Shown here: positions 27,441 to 37,369 of the stretch, one piece after another
Layout: every line of letters begins with the position of its first letter
Position numbering within the stretch: position 1 is the first letter of the stretch
Assembly: GCA_003214815.1 (NCBI GenBank)
Contig: QCLE01000003.1
Coordinates: 1 to 64,000 of the forward strand
Length of the DNA: 64,000 nt
Reading direction: 5' to 3'
Origin: Prochlorococcus sp. AG-412-J13
Lineage (GTDB): Bacteria; Cyanobacteriota; Cyanobacteriia; PCC-6307; Cyanobiaceae
The notes under the pieces: model-generated
What the model was told of the DNA's origin: nothing
Seen by the model: only the letters and a program-made list of their open reading frames with translations
Databases searched by the model: none
Translations under genes and position numbers: made by a program

Positions 27441-29006
27441 TCAAGATATTTGTCTCATTTTTATATTTCTCATTAATTTCGACAATTCGTCACCAATAGC
27501 AGAAGCATTTGACCCTTTTTTGCACTTTGATGCAGCAAATGAATGCAAAAGTACGTATTTAGCAAAAAAATCTGTTGTTATATGTCTACAAAAGGTTAAA
27601 TCAATCGCAGAACTGCCAGCTATAAATCCAGATAAAAGATCACCTAGTCCAGCGCGTGCTGTCTGAGAATCGGTTCCAAAAAGTTGCCATACTTTTTGCT
27701 TATCAGCAACTATGCTGTTAGCTCCCTTTAATAAAATACTAATGTTAAATTCTTTTGCTGCTTCAAAAGCTAGCCCTACATTTGTCTCAGATTTGATATT
27801 AGGGAATAACCTTCGAAATTCTTTGCTATGTGGTGTAATCCATGTTTTAAATTTTCTCTCTAAAAAAAAATTTGCCCCTAACTTAGATTCCGAAATTCTG
27901 TTAAGTGCATCTGCATCCAAGATTAATAATCCTTCAAAAGTAATAAGAAAGTCTTTTGATTTTTGCCAATCATCATTATCAATTCCTATTCCTGGGCCGA
28001 CAGCTAATGAATCAAATGCACTTAAATCAATATTCTTTAATGCACTAAATAAAGATGCATTTCCACTTTGATTAGATTGCATAGTTTCTTTTAAAACTAT
28101 TTCTGGGGCAATTTGCCAAATAGATTCAGCAACTATCTCAGGCAGGACCGCAGAGATAAAGCCTGCTCCACTTGATACGGCCCCTTTTAATGCTAAGTAT
28201 GCAGCGCCAGGATATTTTTCACTTCCGGTTATTAGTAATGTTCTACCTCTTTTATATTTGTTGGAATTTTTTGGTAATGAAGGTAAATCAATATTTTTTA
28301 AATCTTTGTAAGTAATCTTAAAAATCTTTTTATCAACTTTGGACAGTTTACTAATAGGCACACCAACATCTATATAATGCAATTCTCCAACAAAAGGTAA
28401 AGCAGAATCTTGCGTTAATCCAATCTTATGAAGACCAATGACCAAGGTATAGTCTGCCTTTACTGCATTATCTAAAAAAGGCTCTCCTTTATTAGGACAT
28501 AATCCTGTTGGAATATCAATACTTATTACCTTGCCATATTTGTTATGAAATTTTTGATTAAACAGTTTAATTAATTTATCATCAACTTTTCTTGTTTGAT
28601 TATTACCAAAAACCGCATCAATCCAGAGTTCTTTCCCACTTGCATCAGGGGGCTCTACTAATTTTGTTACACCAAGAGATGTAAGATAATTAAGGTGGTT
28701 ATTTGTTAATGTTTTTTTAATCGGGAATGGACACCATACCTGGACTAAAAAACCCTTCAAAAAAAGCTCTCGTGCTATTACTGCACCATCCCCACCATTA
28801 TGCCCAGGACCTATTAAAACAGTTATTCCATGCTTTAAAAGAGGTTTCCTTTTCAAGAGCCATCTACTAATTTGGATACCAGCTTTTTCCATCAATGCTT
28901 CTTGTGGCATTCCATCAGAAAACATTTCTTTCTCTAATATCAACATTTGCTTTGAATCAACAATTAAATGTTTAGAGTCAATTGTTGGCCATACAATTTC
29001 GTTCAT
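27441..29006 (-). CDS. nnr: Bifunctional NAD(P)HX epimerase / dehydratase
   Basis: Repairs hydrated nicotinamide cofactors. The N-terminal YjeF_N epimerase domain (to about residue 210) has IGPGHNGGDGAVIAREL and SIDIPTGL. The C-terminal carbohydrate-kinase-like dehydratase has GSEKYPGAAYLALKGAVSSG, AVGPGIG, LLKGANSIV and ARAGLGDLLSGFIAGS. 521 residues, the normal two-domain form (NnrE-NnrD). Divergent from mnmA with 46 bp between starts. Confidence 0.95.
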   Translation of the reverse strand: MNEIVWPTIDSKHLIVDSKQMLILEKEMFSDGMPQEALMEKAGIQISRWLLKRKPLLKHGITVLIGPGHNGGDGAVIARELFLKGFLVQVWCPFPIKKTLTNNHLNYLTSLGVTKLVEPPDASGKELWIDAVFGNNQTRKVDDKLIKLFNQKFHNKYGKVISIDIPTGLCPNKGEPFLDNAVKADYTLVIGLHKIGLTQDSALPFVGELHYIDVGVPISKLSKVDKKIFKITYKDLKNIDLPSLPKNSNKYKRGRTLLITGSEKYPGAAYLALKGAVSSGAGFISAVLPEIVAESIWQIAPEIVLKETMQSNQSGNASLFSALKNIDLSAFDSLAVGPGIGIDNDDWQKSKDFLITFEGLLILDADALNRISESKLGANFFLERKFKTWITPHSKEFRRLFPNIKSETNVGLAFEAAKEFNISILLKGANSIVADKQKVWQLFGTDSQTARAGLGDLLSGFIAGSSAIDLTFCRHITTDFFAKYVLLHSFAASKCKKGSNASAIGDELSKLMRNIKMRQIS

Positions 29007-29052
29007 AATTAGTACAAAGCAATTGAAGTACTGTTCAAAAATTTAAACTTCC

Positions 29053-30210
29053 ATGTTAAAGACACAAAAGGATAAAAAATTAGAGAACTATTTTTCTACT
29101 AATAATAAAACTAAAAAGAAGAAAAATATTATTGTAGGTCTTTCTGGTGGCGTAGATAGTTCCCTTTCAGCTGCTCTTCTTGTTGAAAGAGGCTGGAATG
29201 TTGAGGGACTAACTCTTTGGCTAATGAAAGGAGAAGGCTCCTGTTGTTCTGAAGGATTAGTAGATGCTGCTGGCCTTTGTGAAGATTTAGGAATTAATCA
29301 TAAAATAATAGATTCAAGAGAAATTTTCGAAAGAGAGGTAATTAAAAAAACTACTGAAAGCTACGAGAAAGGAATCACTCCACTTCCATGTTCGATGTGC
29401 AACAAGAATGTGAAGTTTGAAGAGATGCTTAATTATGCAATAAACAAAAAAGTCTTTACTCATATTGCGACCGGACATTACGCAAGGATAAAAAAATCAT
29501 CATATGCTGATAAAGTTGATCGCAAGAGCTTTGTATTTAGGGACTTCCTTCTTCTAAGAGGTGCTGACGAGAACAAAGACCAAAGTTATTTTCTTTATTC
29601 TCTTTCACAAGAATTACTAAGCAGATTAGAATTTCCTCTAGGTGAAATGAAAAAAGAAGAAACAAGAAAGGAAGCCCTGAGATTAGGCCTTAGAACTGCT
29701 CAAAAACCAGAAAGTCAAGATTTATGTTTAGTTGAGCATTATGGATCAATGCAGAGATTTATCGACAAACACATTGAACCCAAAGAAGGAGAAATTATTC
29801 ATGTAAATGGTAAAGTCCTAGGAAATCACAATGGTATTCAGCACTTTACGGTAGGTCAAAGAAAAGGCTTGGGCATTGCTTGGCCGGAACCATTATATGT
29901 AAAAAGTTTAGACAGGGAAAAAAACATAGTCTACGTAGCAGATAAAAGAGGCCTTTTTAGTAGAGAAGTAATAATTAGTAAGGTTAACTGGGTTTCAATA
30001 GAAGAACCCGAGCAAGAGATAGAAGTAGAAGCACAAATCAGATATAGAAGTCATGCAGTAAAAGGCACTTTAATTCCTTTGAAAAATTTAGATAATCTAC
30101 CTAAATCATTTAAATTAATTTTTGAAGAAAGTCAAAGTTCGGTAACGCCTGGACAAGCTGCAGTTTTTTATAAAGGAGAAATTTTATTAGGTGGCGGATT
30201 AATTAATTAA
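29053..30210 (+). CDS. mnmA: tRNA-specific 2-thiouridylase MnmA
   Basis: Thiolates U34 in tRNAs for Lys, Glu and Gln. 385 residues. The PP-loop [15 protein letters not shown] is near residue 29. The catalytic cysteines are in [10 protein letters not shown] and SQDLCLV, and the C-terminal region includes [11 protein letters not shown]. The N-terminal ~25 residues are Lys-rich and may be shortened. The 3' end overlaps lnt by 8 bp (convergent). Confidence 0.96.
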   Translation: MLKTQKDKKLENYFSTNNKTKKKKNIIVGLSGGVDSSLSAALLVERGWNVEGLTLWLMKGEGSCCSEGLVDAAGLCEDLGINHKIIDSREIFEREVIKKTTESYEKGITPLPCSMCNKNVKFEEMLNYAINKKVFTHIATGHYARIKKSSYADKVDRKSFVFRDFLLLRGADENKDQSYFLYSLSQELLSRLEFPLGEMKKEETRKEALRLGLRTAQKPESQDLCLVEHYGSMQRFIDKHIEPKEGEIIHVNGKVLGNHNGIQHFTVGQRKGLGIAWPEPLYVKSLDREKNIVYVADKRGLFSREVIISKVNWVSIEEPEQEIEVEAQIRYRSHAVKGTLIPLKNLDNLPKSFKLIFEESQSSVTPGQAAVFYKGEILLGGGLIN

Positions 30211-31690
30211 TTTTCCAAAAGAAATTTAATCCCATAAAAAATATAAACAACAACAAAATAGGTTTATCTCCAAATTTTGTATAGAAGGTCTTGTCGGATG
30301 AAAAATTAGGGAATACTATTTTATTTTGCTCCACATTTAAATCTAGAAGTTGAATTATTTTTCCATCATCTTTAACTAAACCCGAAGGACCGGTGTTTGA
30401 TACGAGTAGATTATCTTTTTTATTTTCAATACTTCTCAATCTTGCCAAAGACAGGAATTGATTATAAAGCTTAGTTGGATAGGGATCTAAATTTGCTGTA
30501 GTTATTATTAGTTTTGCACCGCTATTAATAGCCTTTCTTATTTTCAATCCATCACTAATTTCATAACAGATAGCCACTGCTAGAGGTTGTGTAAATTTAG
30601 GATCAAAAAATCTTGAATCAGATCCTGGTTGAATTCCTCCTACTGCAGATAATCCTCTTGAAAAACTATTTAAAAATCTAGGTATTTTTTCACCTAATGG
30701 AACAAGTCTATTTTTATCTATGAAAGAGGTAAAAGATTTATCTCCAATTTGAAATCCGAGTAAAGAACTTCTTAACTCATTATCGTAATTTCTGAAACCT
30801 CCTGCCAAAGTATTAACCTTAATGCCTTTAGATAAATAAAAATTATTAGATAGAGTTCCTTCAGGAGCAACAAGAAGTTTTGCTTGATTGTCTAAAGCAT
30901 ATTCTTGAGCGAGAGATTGTTTTTCTTTAATAAACTTATCATCAATTTTTAATTTTTCTCTTGTTGGGATATTTGTTTGCCAAATAGCCACAGGAAATTC
31001 AGAATCTCTTTTTGTTGGATTTGTTAGGCCCCCAAATAAATGTAAGAAAACAATTATCAAAATTCCAAAAATAAATATTTTTTTAAAATGAAGTTTTCTT
31101 CTCCATCTACCGTGAATAAAAAAAATCCAAAATCCAATTAATATTTGTAATACGCATAAACCACTTGCGCCAATCCATCTTGCCAAACCAGCAAGATAAA
31201 TATCACCTGGGACTAGACTTTCACCTAAACCTATCCAGAAAAAAGGTGTTTGAGAAAGTATCAATTCACCAATCCCCCAAGTCAAAGATAAAAAAAATAC
31301 TTTTATGATTAAAGGCATAATTTTCATTTTAAAAACATCCTCTTTCCAGAGAATCCTTTCAACTAAAAGCCCCCATAAATAAACTAATAAACCACCCCAA
31401 AAAGCACAAAATAATAATATTGAAATGACAATTGTTAAACTTGCAACCCATGAAAATCCCAGCCATGTCAATGGATGAAGATCATATAACCATGAATGAC
31501 TTATTAAAACAAAGAAAAAGCCCCACCAAAAATTTGCTATTTTTCTTTCACTTCCCTCCCATAAAATAAATAAAGATATCGGCATAAAAATCAGCCAAAA
31601 GTGAGTTGAGACTGAAATTCCACCTAAAATTCCACCTAAACAAGGGTAAAAATATTGTCTTAAACTTTTAATTTGAGACGGGATTAACAA
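30203..31690 (-). CDS. lnt: Apolipoprotein N-acyltransferase
   Basis: Membrane enzyme that adds the third acyl chain to lipoproteins. About six transmembrane segments in residues 1-220 plus one at the C-terminus ([15 protein letters not shown]). The nitrilase-like domain between them keeps the catalytic residues: Glu in VAPEGTLS, Lys in VPLGEKIP and Cys in VAICYEISD. 495 residues. This implies lipoproteins are triacylated in this organism. The degraded gene at 50.8 kb also looks like a former lipoprotein. Confidence 0.92.
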   Translation of the reverse strand: MLIPSQIKSLRQYFYPCLGGILGGISVSTHFWLIFMPISLFILWEGSERKIANFWWGFFFVLISHSWLYDLHPLTWLGFSWVASLTIVISILLFCAFWGGLLVYLWGLLVERILWKEDVFKMKIMPLIIKVFFLSLTWGIGELILSQTPFFWIGLGESLVPGDIYLAGLARWIGASGLCVLQILIGFWIFFIHGRWRRKLHFKKIFIFGILIIVFLHLFGGLTNPTKRDSEFPVAIWQTNIPTREKLKIDDKFIKEKQSLAQEYALDNQAKLLVAPEGTLSNNFYLSKGIKVNTLAGGFRNYDNELRSSLLGFQIGDKSFTSFIDKNRLVPLGEKIPRFLNSFSRGLSAVGGIQPGSDSRFFDPKFTQPLAVAICYEISDGLKIRKAINSGAKLIITTANLDPYPTKLYNQFLSLARLRSIENKKDNLLVSNTGPSGLVKDDGKIIQLLDLNVEQNKIVFPNFSSDKTFYTKFGDKPILLLFIFFMGLNFFWKIN

Positions 31691-31776
31691 TCTAAAATTA
31701 CGAAATTAAATTTATAAACACGCATTTATTGTACCTTTATTCTGTAAAATTAGTTTTAGTAACTTTCAAAATTTTA

Positions 31777-32349
31777 GTGAGAGAAGTCTTTATTAGTTTT
31801 GCAGTTTTTGTTTTTTGTGTTTCATTGACTCTTTTCAGTCAATTTAATTCACCACAAGTTGTTAATGCTGCCGAGTCAGAAACTCAATTAATTCAAAAAA
31901 CACCTGTTGCAAAATCATCAAATGTTTCAAATAATAATTTATTTGAGCTAGACCCATCAGATCCAAATCCTACACTTTTCGCTATGGCAGAAGAAACACA
32001 ATCAGAAAGCAATTCAAGGACTACAGAAAGTGGTCTAATTATTTCGGATATCGTAAATGGGGAAGGAGATGAAGCTAGTGCTGGGCAAACAGTTACTGTA
32101 AATTACACAGGAACTCTAGAAGACGGAACACAATTTGATACAAGTATCGGTAGAGCTCCATTCAGCTTTCCCTTAGGTGCTGGACGAGTAATAAAAGGTT
32201 GGGACGAAGGTGTCGCAGGCATGAAAGTTGGAGGTAAAAGAAAATTAACAATACCTCCGGAACTGGGATATGGATCAAGAGGGGCAGGAAATGTTATACC
32301 CGCAAATGCGACTTTGATATTTGAAGTTGAATTATTAAAAGTCAATTAA
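31777..32349 (+). CDS. FKBP-type peptidyl-prolyl isomerase, exported
   Basis: The C-terminal ~110 residues are a complete FKBP domain: [22 protein letters not shown], the [26 protein letters not shown] stretch split by short loops, and [15 protein letters not shown]. It is preceded by a signal peptide ([13 protein letters not shown], cleavage after VVNA) and a ~50-residue Ser/Asn-rich linker. I chose the GTG at 31777, which gives a normal-length signal peptide; a TTG at 31729 would add 16 residues. Expected in periplasm or lumen as a folding helper. Confidence 0.9.
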   Translation: MREVFISFAVFVFCVSLTLFSQFNSPQVVNAAESETQLIQKTPVAKSSNVSNNNLFELDPSDPNPTLFAMAEETQSESNSRTTESGLIISDIVNGEGDEASAGQTVTVNYTGTLEDGTQFDTSIGRAPFSFPLGAGRVIKGWDEGVAGMKVGGKRKLTIPPELGYGSRGAGNVIPANATLIFEVELLKVN

Positions 32350-32427
32350 ATTAAGTAAGAAAAATATCTAAGACTTTTCAATTTAGTTAATCTCCAAGTA
32401 ATATATATACAACACACTATATTTGAA

Positions 32428-32901
32428 ATGTTAAGTAAATTCATCAATCCTTTTTTAGATAAAAAATCCCCAATACCAGTACATGCTCACTGTGATGGTC
32501 CTTGTGGTGTTTATGATCCAGCATCTACAAGAGTTGCTGCTGAAGCAGTTTTATCAATGACAAAAAAACTTATTGCACTAGAAGCTCCTTCTAGCACTGA
32601 TTCAGCAGAGTGGGCTGCTTACAGCAATACATTTTCTAGATTTGTTGCAGTTAAAGAAGAGCAAGCAAAAGAAACAAAGAAAGAAATTCTAATTTTGTGG
32701 ACAGATTACTTTAAACCAGTTCACTTAGAAACTTATCCAGACTTACATGAAACCATTTGGAAGGCGGCCAAATTATGCAGTGCATGCAAAGTTAATATTG
32801 ATTTAGCTCAAGCTGAAGAACTCATGAGTTATGTAGAAAAAATTCATAATATTTTCTGGGCATCAAAAGGAAGATCAGACGCTTTTGTAAAAGCTAGTTA
32901 A
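32428..32901 (+). CDS. sodN: Nickel superoxide dismutase precursor
   Basis: 157 residues. A 20-residue propeptide ending PVHA precedes the mature N-terminus HCDGPCGVY, the nickel hook in which His1, Cys2 and Cys6 (residues 21, 22 and 26 of the precursor) surround Ni. The rest is the four-helix-bundle body of the homohexamer. This enzyme replaces Fe/Mn-SOD in open-ocean Prochlorococcus. It needs propeptide removal by the protease encoded directly downstream and Ni import, probably by the convergent His-rich transporter. Confidence 0.97.
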   Translation: MLSKFINPFLDKKSPIPVHAHCDGPCGVYDPASTRVAAEAVLSMTKKLIALEAPSSTDSAEWAAYSNTFSRFVAVKEEQAKETKKEILILWTDYFKPVHLETYPDLHETIWKAAKLCSACKVNIDLAQAEELMSYVEKIHNIFWASKGRSDAFVKAS

Positions 32902-32909
32902 TCAGAATT

Positions 32910-33302
32910 ATTCTAAAAAGTTTTTTAGATTTTATTTTATTTTTTTTAGGTTTAAGAAAAACCGCCATTATTAGTGGTGAGTCGATGTTACCTTACCTAA
33001 AAGAAGGGGATATTGTATTTTTTAAAAAATATAAAAAGAATAAATCAATACTAAAAAATCGACAAATAGTTATTTTTAATCATCCACTTAAAAATAAAAA
33101 ATTAATAAAAAGGATCAACTCAGTGAATCAAAATAATATTGAGGTTCTTGGCGACAATATTGAATTTAGCGAAGATAGTAATAAATTTGGATTAATAAAT
33201 AACGAGAAAATAATTGGGATTGTCACCTCTAAATTAATTATTCCTAAATTAAAAAATTTTTTAATTCAAAAAAACAGAAGCACTTCTTTGAATCCAAAAT
33301 AA
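32910..33302 (+). CDS. sodX: Nickel-type SOD maturation protease (SodX-like), apparent ATT start
   Basis: S26 (signal-peptidase-like) protease that removes the NiSOD propeptide. The catalytic Ser lies in the conserved stretch SGESMLPYLKEGD and the base Lys in KLIKRIN. The only ATG/GTG/TTG in this frame before the domain is the ATG at 32985, which is the Met right after the catalytic Ser and so cannot be the real start. The frame is open back to a TAG at 32895. An ATT at 32910 gives 130 residues with a hydrophobic N-terminal segment (LKSFLDFILFFLGLRK) expected for the family; ATT 32907 is an alternative. Coupled to sodN 8 bp upstream; overlaps the convergent transporter gene by 42 bp. Confidence 0.8.
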   Translation: MLKSFLDFILFFLGLRKTAIISGESMLPYLKEGDIVFFKKYKKNKSILKNRQIVIFNHPLKNKKLIKRINSVNQNNIEVLGDNIEFSEDSNKFGLINNEKIIGIVTSKLIIPKLKNFLIQKNRSTSLNPK

Positions 33303-33932
33303 TCCCAAAGAAAAGGAAAGCCCTCCTGCTAAAGCTATTAATCTTTTAATAAATTTTTGACTTGCTTTAAGGGTGGTAAAAGATATTAAACAAGTAAAAA
33401 GATTCATACTTGTTAGTGACCCAATCAAATATGAAATCAAATATAAGCAAGCGCTGGTTAAAGGTAGTGCTAAAGCAGGAAGAACTGCAAGAAAATGCGA
33501 ACCTCCAGCTATACCGTGTAGCAAGCCTAAACCTGTCAAAGCATGTGAGTGCTTATTATTATTTTTTTGCTCCTTAACATGAAAGTGAAAGTGACGATGG
33601 GCAATTCCATTCTCATGCTTATGGGAATGCGAGTGGATACTTAATTGAAAAGAATTTTTTATAGCAAATACTCCAACAATTAGAAGAGAAATTCCGACTA
33701 GGAATTCGGCAATATTGGAAAATTTGTTTAATGGCGTAATATCCTTAATAAAAATCGCTAGGAAAGCTAACAAAAGGACACCTGAAGAGTGTCCCAAGCC
33801 CCATGAGAAACTATTTTTAAGAGCTTTTGGGGGATTATTAATCGCTGCTGGTGCCATTGCAATTAGATGATCAGCGCCACTAATAACATGCACAAATCCT
33901 GCAACTACACCTGTTAAAATTACAGCCTGCAT
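33261..33932 (-). CDS. His-rich membrane transporter, probably nickel
   Basis: 223 residues, about six transmembrane helices. The first contains HVISGADHLIAM, similar to the metal-site motif of NicO/NiCoT- and HupE-type Ni/Co transporters. A cytosolic His-rich loop (HSHSHKHENGIAHRHFHFH) follows, then HALTGLGLLHGIAGGSHFLAVLPAL, a second His/Gly-rich helix. Position head to tail against sodN-sodX and the metal-binding residues make nickel supply to NiSOD the best guess, as in other marine NiSOD loci. Substrate is inferred. Its last 42 bp overlap the sodX end on the other strand. Confidence 0.8.
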   Translation of the reverse strand: MQAVILTGVVAGFVHVISGADHLIAMAPAAINNPPKALKNSFSWGLGHSSGVLLLAFLAIFIKDITPLNKFSNIAEFLVGISLLIVGVFAIKNSFQLSIHSHSHKHENGIAHRHFHFHVKEQKNNNKHSHALTGLGLLHGIAGGSHFLAVLPALALPLTSACLYLISYLIGSLTSMNLFTCLISFTTLKASQKFIKRLIALAGGLSFSLGLFWIQRSASVFLN

Positions 33933-33985
33933 ATATTTTCAGTACAACTCTTTATTAAATTTTATAGCACGATTTGAAGTCAAAA

Positions 33986-34873
33986 TTAAATAGAGTTAAA
34001 TAATTTCTTGAAAGATTGTTCAATATCACTTTCTCTCATAAAAGTTTCACCAATTAATACTCCCTTGATTCCAATTGATTTAAGCGATTCTAAATCTTCG
34101 GCACAATTAATTCCGGATTCACTAATGGGGAGAATATTTTGTTTTAAAAATATATCAGCATATGTAAGCATCAATTCTATTGATGTTTTTAAATCCGTTT
34201 TAAAAGTCTTTAAGTCCCTATTATTTATTCCAATCAAATTAAAAGATTTTAACTTTAAAATCCTTTCTAATTCATTATCGTTATGGACTTCAACAAGAAC
34301 ACTCATCTTTAAATTGTCAGCTATTTTCTTTAGATAAATTAAATCGTCATCACTTAAAATCGCAGCAATTAATAATATTGCATCAGCACCAGATACCCTT
34401 GCTTTATAAATCTGATAAGCAGAAATAATAAAATCTTTGCAGAGTAGAGGGAGATTAGTTGATTTCCTTACAGTTTCGAGTATTTCATAACTACCTTGAA
34501 AAAATCTTTTATCGGTAAGTACTGAGATACATGATGCACCTAATCCTTCATAACAAATTGCTATGTCTTCAGGCTTAAAATCTTTTCTAATAACTCCTTT
34601 ACTCGGACTAGCTTTTTTTATTTCAGCAATTACTCCTGGTTTTATTTTTGACTCCAAAATATTTTTATAAAAATCTTTTGGAGCAGGAAGGTTTTCAATC
34701 TTTTTAATGAGATCTTCTAAAGAAACTATTTTTTTAAAATTCTTAATTTCAATGTCCTTGTGCCATAAAATTTCTTCCAGAATATTTTTTGCTTGTGCTT
34801 CTCTATGAGGTACAGCGTATTCTAAATTTTCTACCCTTACTGTTGGATTTGGTGGCCTGCGTCTTATCTCCAT
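33986..34873 (-). CDS. trpC: Indole-3-glycerol phosphate synthase
   Basis: Tryptophan biosynthesis, (beta/alpha)8 barrel, 295 residues with the ~35-residue N-terminal extension usual in cyanobacteria. Family motifs: [15 protein letters not shown] with the catalytic Lys, [57 protein letters not shown] and VLIGETFMR. Downstream of lpdA on the same strand with 13 bp between. Confidence 0.96.
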   Translation of the reverse strand: MEIRRRPPNPTVRVENLEYAVPHREAQAKNILEEILWHKDIEIKNFKKIVSLEDLIKKIENLPAPKDFYKNILESKIKPGVIAEIKKASPSKGVIRKDFKPEDIAICYEGLGASCISVLTDKRFFQGSYEILETVRKSTNLPLLCKDFIISAYQIYKARVSGADAILLIAAILSDDDLIYLKKIADNLKMSVLVEVHNDNELERILKLKSFNLIGINNRDLKTFKTDLKTSIELMLTYADIFLKQNILPISESGINCAEDLESLKSIGIKGVLIGETFMRESDIEQSFKKLFNSI

Positions 34874-34886
34874 TTAATTTAAGATA

Positions 34887-36326
34887 TTATTTTATTTGAG
34901 AAGCCGCTTGTTTATATGCTACCTCAACTACTTCACTAAGAGTGGGATGAGTATGAACTTCTTTAGATAATTCAATTACATCTTGGTTCCTTGAAATGGC
35001 GTTCGAAATTTCTTGAATTAAATCAGCTGCATGTAACCCAAAAATATGAGCCCCTAATACTTTCCCATTATCTTTATTGAAAATCAACTTTAGCAATCCA
35101 TCACTTTCCAATTCAGCCAATGCTTTTGAATTAGCCTTAAAGAAACTTTTGACAACTCCCAAAGTAAAATTTTCTGCTAAAGATATCTCCTTAGCTTCAG
35201 CTTCAGATAGACCAACTGAACTTATCTCTGGGTGAGTAAAGGTTGCTGCAGGGATACAGTTATAGTTTATTTCGATATTACCACCGCAAATATTATCAAC
35301 AGCAATAGTACCCTGCGCTGCAGCTGTATGGGCAAGCATTAGTTTGCCCGTTACATCTCCAACAGCCCAAATATTAGGTATTATTTTATCGCCATTCTTA
35401 ACTCTCATTTGAGCATCTACAGGAATGAAACCTTTTACTGTTTCGATACCAACCGACTCAAGATTTAAGTTATTACTATTAGGACTTCTGCCAGTTGCAA
35501 CTAGTACAGCGTCAACTTCTAAAGTTTCTACAACTTCCTTAGATTTTGCATCTGTCAGCTCTATTTTTACAGGGCATCCTGGTGTTATTTTTGTCGCAAA
35601 GACATTTGATTTTGTTTCTATATCTCTTGCTTGAATAAGATTCTTCTTAGCAATTTTAGTGATGTCTGGATCAAATGTTGGCATGATATTCTCCAAAGCC
35701 TCGATCATGGTAACTTCACAACCAAGTGCGGTATAAACATCAGCAAATTCTAGTCCTATATATCCGCTTCCAATAATTGCTATCCATCTTGGAAGCCACT
35801 CAAGTTTAACCGCATCATCACTAGTAAATACAGTCCTATTATCCAAAGTTATTCCACGGGGCACAAAAGGAGAAGAACCAGTTGCTATAACAATATTCTT
35901 ACATGTAAAAATTTTATTGATTCCGTTTTTATCTCTTACACTTACTTTTTGATTTCCTTCAATTCTGCCAATGCCCAAAATAATTTCAACTCCACTCCTT
36001 TTAAGAGTTTTTGTTAAATTTTCTCTAACATTTAAAACTAAATTATTTGCATGATCTGCAATTTTTGATCTCTCGAACCTTACTGGGGAAGCATGGATAC
36101 CAAATTTAGCTAAATGTACATAATCAGCTATTTCTCTGACTTTTCCACTTGCAGCCAAAAGAGCTTTAGAGGGGACACAACCCTTGTTAACACAAGTGCC
36201 TCCCATATCAGAAGATTCTACTATTGCGACTTTCAGCCCCTTACCAGCGGCATGTTTAGCGGCATCAAAACCTCCATATCCTGCTCCTATTACGATTAAA
36301 TCAAAATCAAAAGTTGAATCAGTCAC
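34887..36326 (-). CDS. lpdA: Dihydrolipoyl dehydrogenase (E3)
   Basis: FAD-dependent disulfide oxidoreductase serving pyruvate dehydrogenase and glycine cleavage. 479 residues. FAD-binding GAGYGGFDAAKHAA, the redox-active disulfide GGTCVNKGCVPSK, NAD-binding GSGYIGLEFADVYTALG, and the C-terminal His-Glu pair in THPTLSEVVEVA. The E1 alpha gene is at 25.3 kb. It lies 7 bp downstream of the TrmH-family gene, suggesting one operon with trpC. Confidence 0.96.
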   Translation of the reverse strand: MTDSTFDFDLIVIGAGYGGFDAAKHAAGKGLKVAIVESSDMGGTCVNKGCVPSKALLAASGKVREIADYVHLAKFGIHASPVRFERSKIADHANNLVLNVRENLTKTLKRSGVEIILGIGRIEGNQKVSVRDKNGINKIFTCKNIVIATGSSPFVPRGITLDNRTVFTSDDAVKLEWLPRWIAIIGSGYIGLEFADVYTALGCEVTMIEALENIMPTFDPDITKIAKKNLIQARDIETKSNVFATKITPGCPVKIELTDAKSKEVVETLEVDAVLVATGRSPNSNNLNLESVGIETVKGFIPVDAQMRVKNGDKIIPNIWAVGDVTGKLMLAHTAAAQGTIAVDNICGGNIEINYNCIPAATFTHPEISSVGLSEAEAKEISLAENFTLGVVKSFFKANSKALAELESDGLLKLIFNKDNGKVLGAHIFGLHAADLIQEISNAISRNQDVIELSKEVHTHPTLSEVVEVAYKQAASQIK

Positions 36327-36333
36327 TTTTTAT

Positions 36334-37158
36334 TTACTTATTAGAGATGTATGCGACTCTTTTTCGTTCTAGTAATAATGGAACTGCAACACAAGCCACA
36401 TTCAATGATTCTACAAGCTCACTATGCGGAATTGTAATTGTTTCATTAAAAGCTTCTTGAATTTTTTTATGAATACCTTGACCTTCATTGCCCAAAATTA
36501 ATGCGGTACGTTGAGACCAATCAATTTCCCAGTAGGGTTTTAAAGGTTTTTTTGAACTTTTATTATGGCTACTAGTAGAGAAAATCTTAAATCCTACATT
36601 TGACAATTCAGACAAAGACTTAAATAAAGAATTTAATATTTCTTCTTCAGTTCCATCAAACCTTAAAAATGGCAGATGAAAAACTGCACCAGAGGATGCC
36701 CTTAATACCTTTTGGCCTAATGGGTGTGCACCTCCAGCTAAAAAAATTGCATCAACACCAGCAGCTAAAGCAGTTCTAAAAAGATTACCCATATTCCCAG
36801 GATCTTGAATCCTGTAGAGCACAAGAACGAAATCATCTTTACTATTAAATTGATAATTAGGTATTGCTGAAATCTCTACTAAAGCTGCTATCCCATCTGG
36901 ATTAATTGTTGAAATCGCAGATGCCAAAACTTCCTCTGAGACAATATTTATTAATGACTGATGAAATTTTTTGCTTAGATTTTGATTCTTTCTTAGCCAT
37001 TTTTCGGTGACTAAAATTTTAGAGGGATTTTTTCCAGACTTCAACAATTCTTCAATGAGATGTGTGCCCTCTATGCAAAAAAAGTCTTGATCTTTTGAAG
37101 ATGATCCTCTTTTAAATGATCTAAATCTTTTAACTAGATTATTGTTTTTACTAGTTAT
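36334..37158 (-). CDS. TrmH/SpoU family RNA methyltransferase, no canonical start codon
   Basis: Ribose 2'-O-methyltransferase with the trefoil-knot fold: motif RIQDPGNMGNLFRTALAAG, ALILGNEGQGI and IPHSELVESLNVACVAVPLLLER. The first TTG/ATG in frame is at 37047, but the same frame upstream encodes a typical substrate-binding N-domain: ITSKNNNLVKRFRSFKRG then DFFCIEGTHLIEELLKSG. Coding therefore extends at least to an ATA at 37158 (274 residues), or another ATA at 37179; the next in-frame stop is at 37200-37198. Either a non-canonical start is used or one base is gained or lost in the T6/A5 run at about 37160-37170. The target RNA is unknown. Confidence 0.82.
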   Translation of the reverse strand: MTSKNNNLVKRFRSFKRGSSSKDQDFFCIEGTHLIEELLKSGKNPSKILVTEKWLRKNQNLSKKFHQSLINIVSEEVLASAISTINPDGIAALVEISAIPNYQFNSKDDFVLVLYRIQDPGNMGNLFRTALAAGVDAIFLAGGAHPLGQKVLRASSGAVFHLPFLRFDGTEEEILNSLFKSLSELSNVGFKIFSTSSHNKSSKKPLKPYWEIDWSQRTALILGNEGQGIHKKIQEAFNETITIPHSELVESLNVACVAVPLLLERKRVAYISNK

Positions 37159-37369
37159 TTTTAAAAAAGTATTTTCTATGAGAAATTTGAAAAATTTTTA
37201 TCAACTATATTTTAATTAAATAAATATTTTGATCAATTGTTTATTAAATTTTTATTTCCTAAGAAATTTAATAAATACATTTTCACTTTTTATTAATATT
37301 CATGACGTTACATAGGGGTGGACTTAATATTATTAGTTTGTCATTATTAACCTAATACATTAAGTCTTA

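Noticed and set aside
27400-27666. Plus-strand frame with a hydrophobic start, antisense to the nnr gene end
   Set aside because: Most of it overlaps the conserved dehydratase domain on the other strand; no ribosome site or family pattern.
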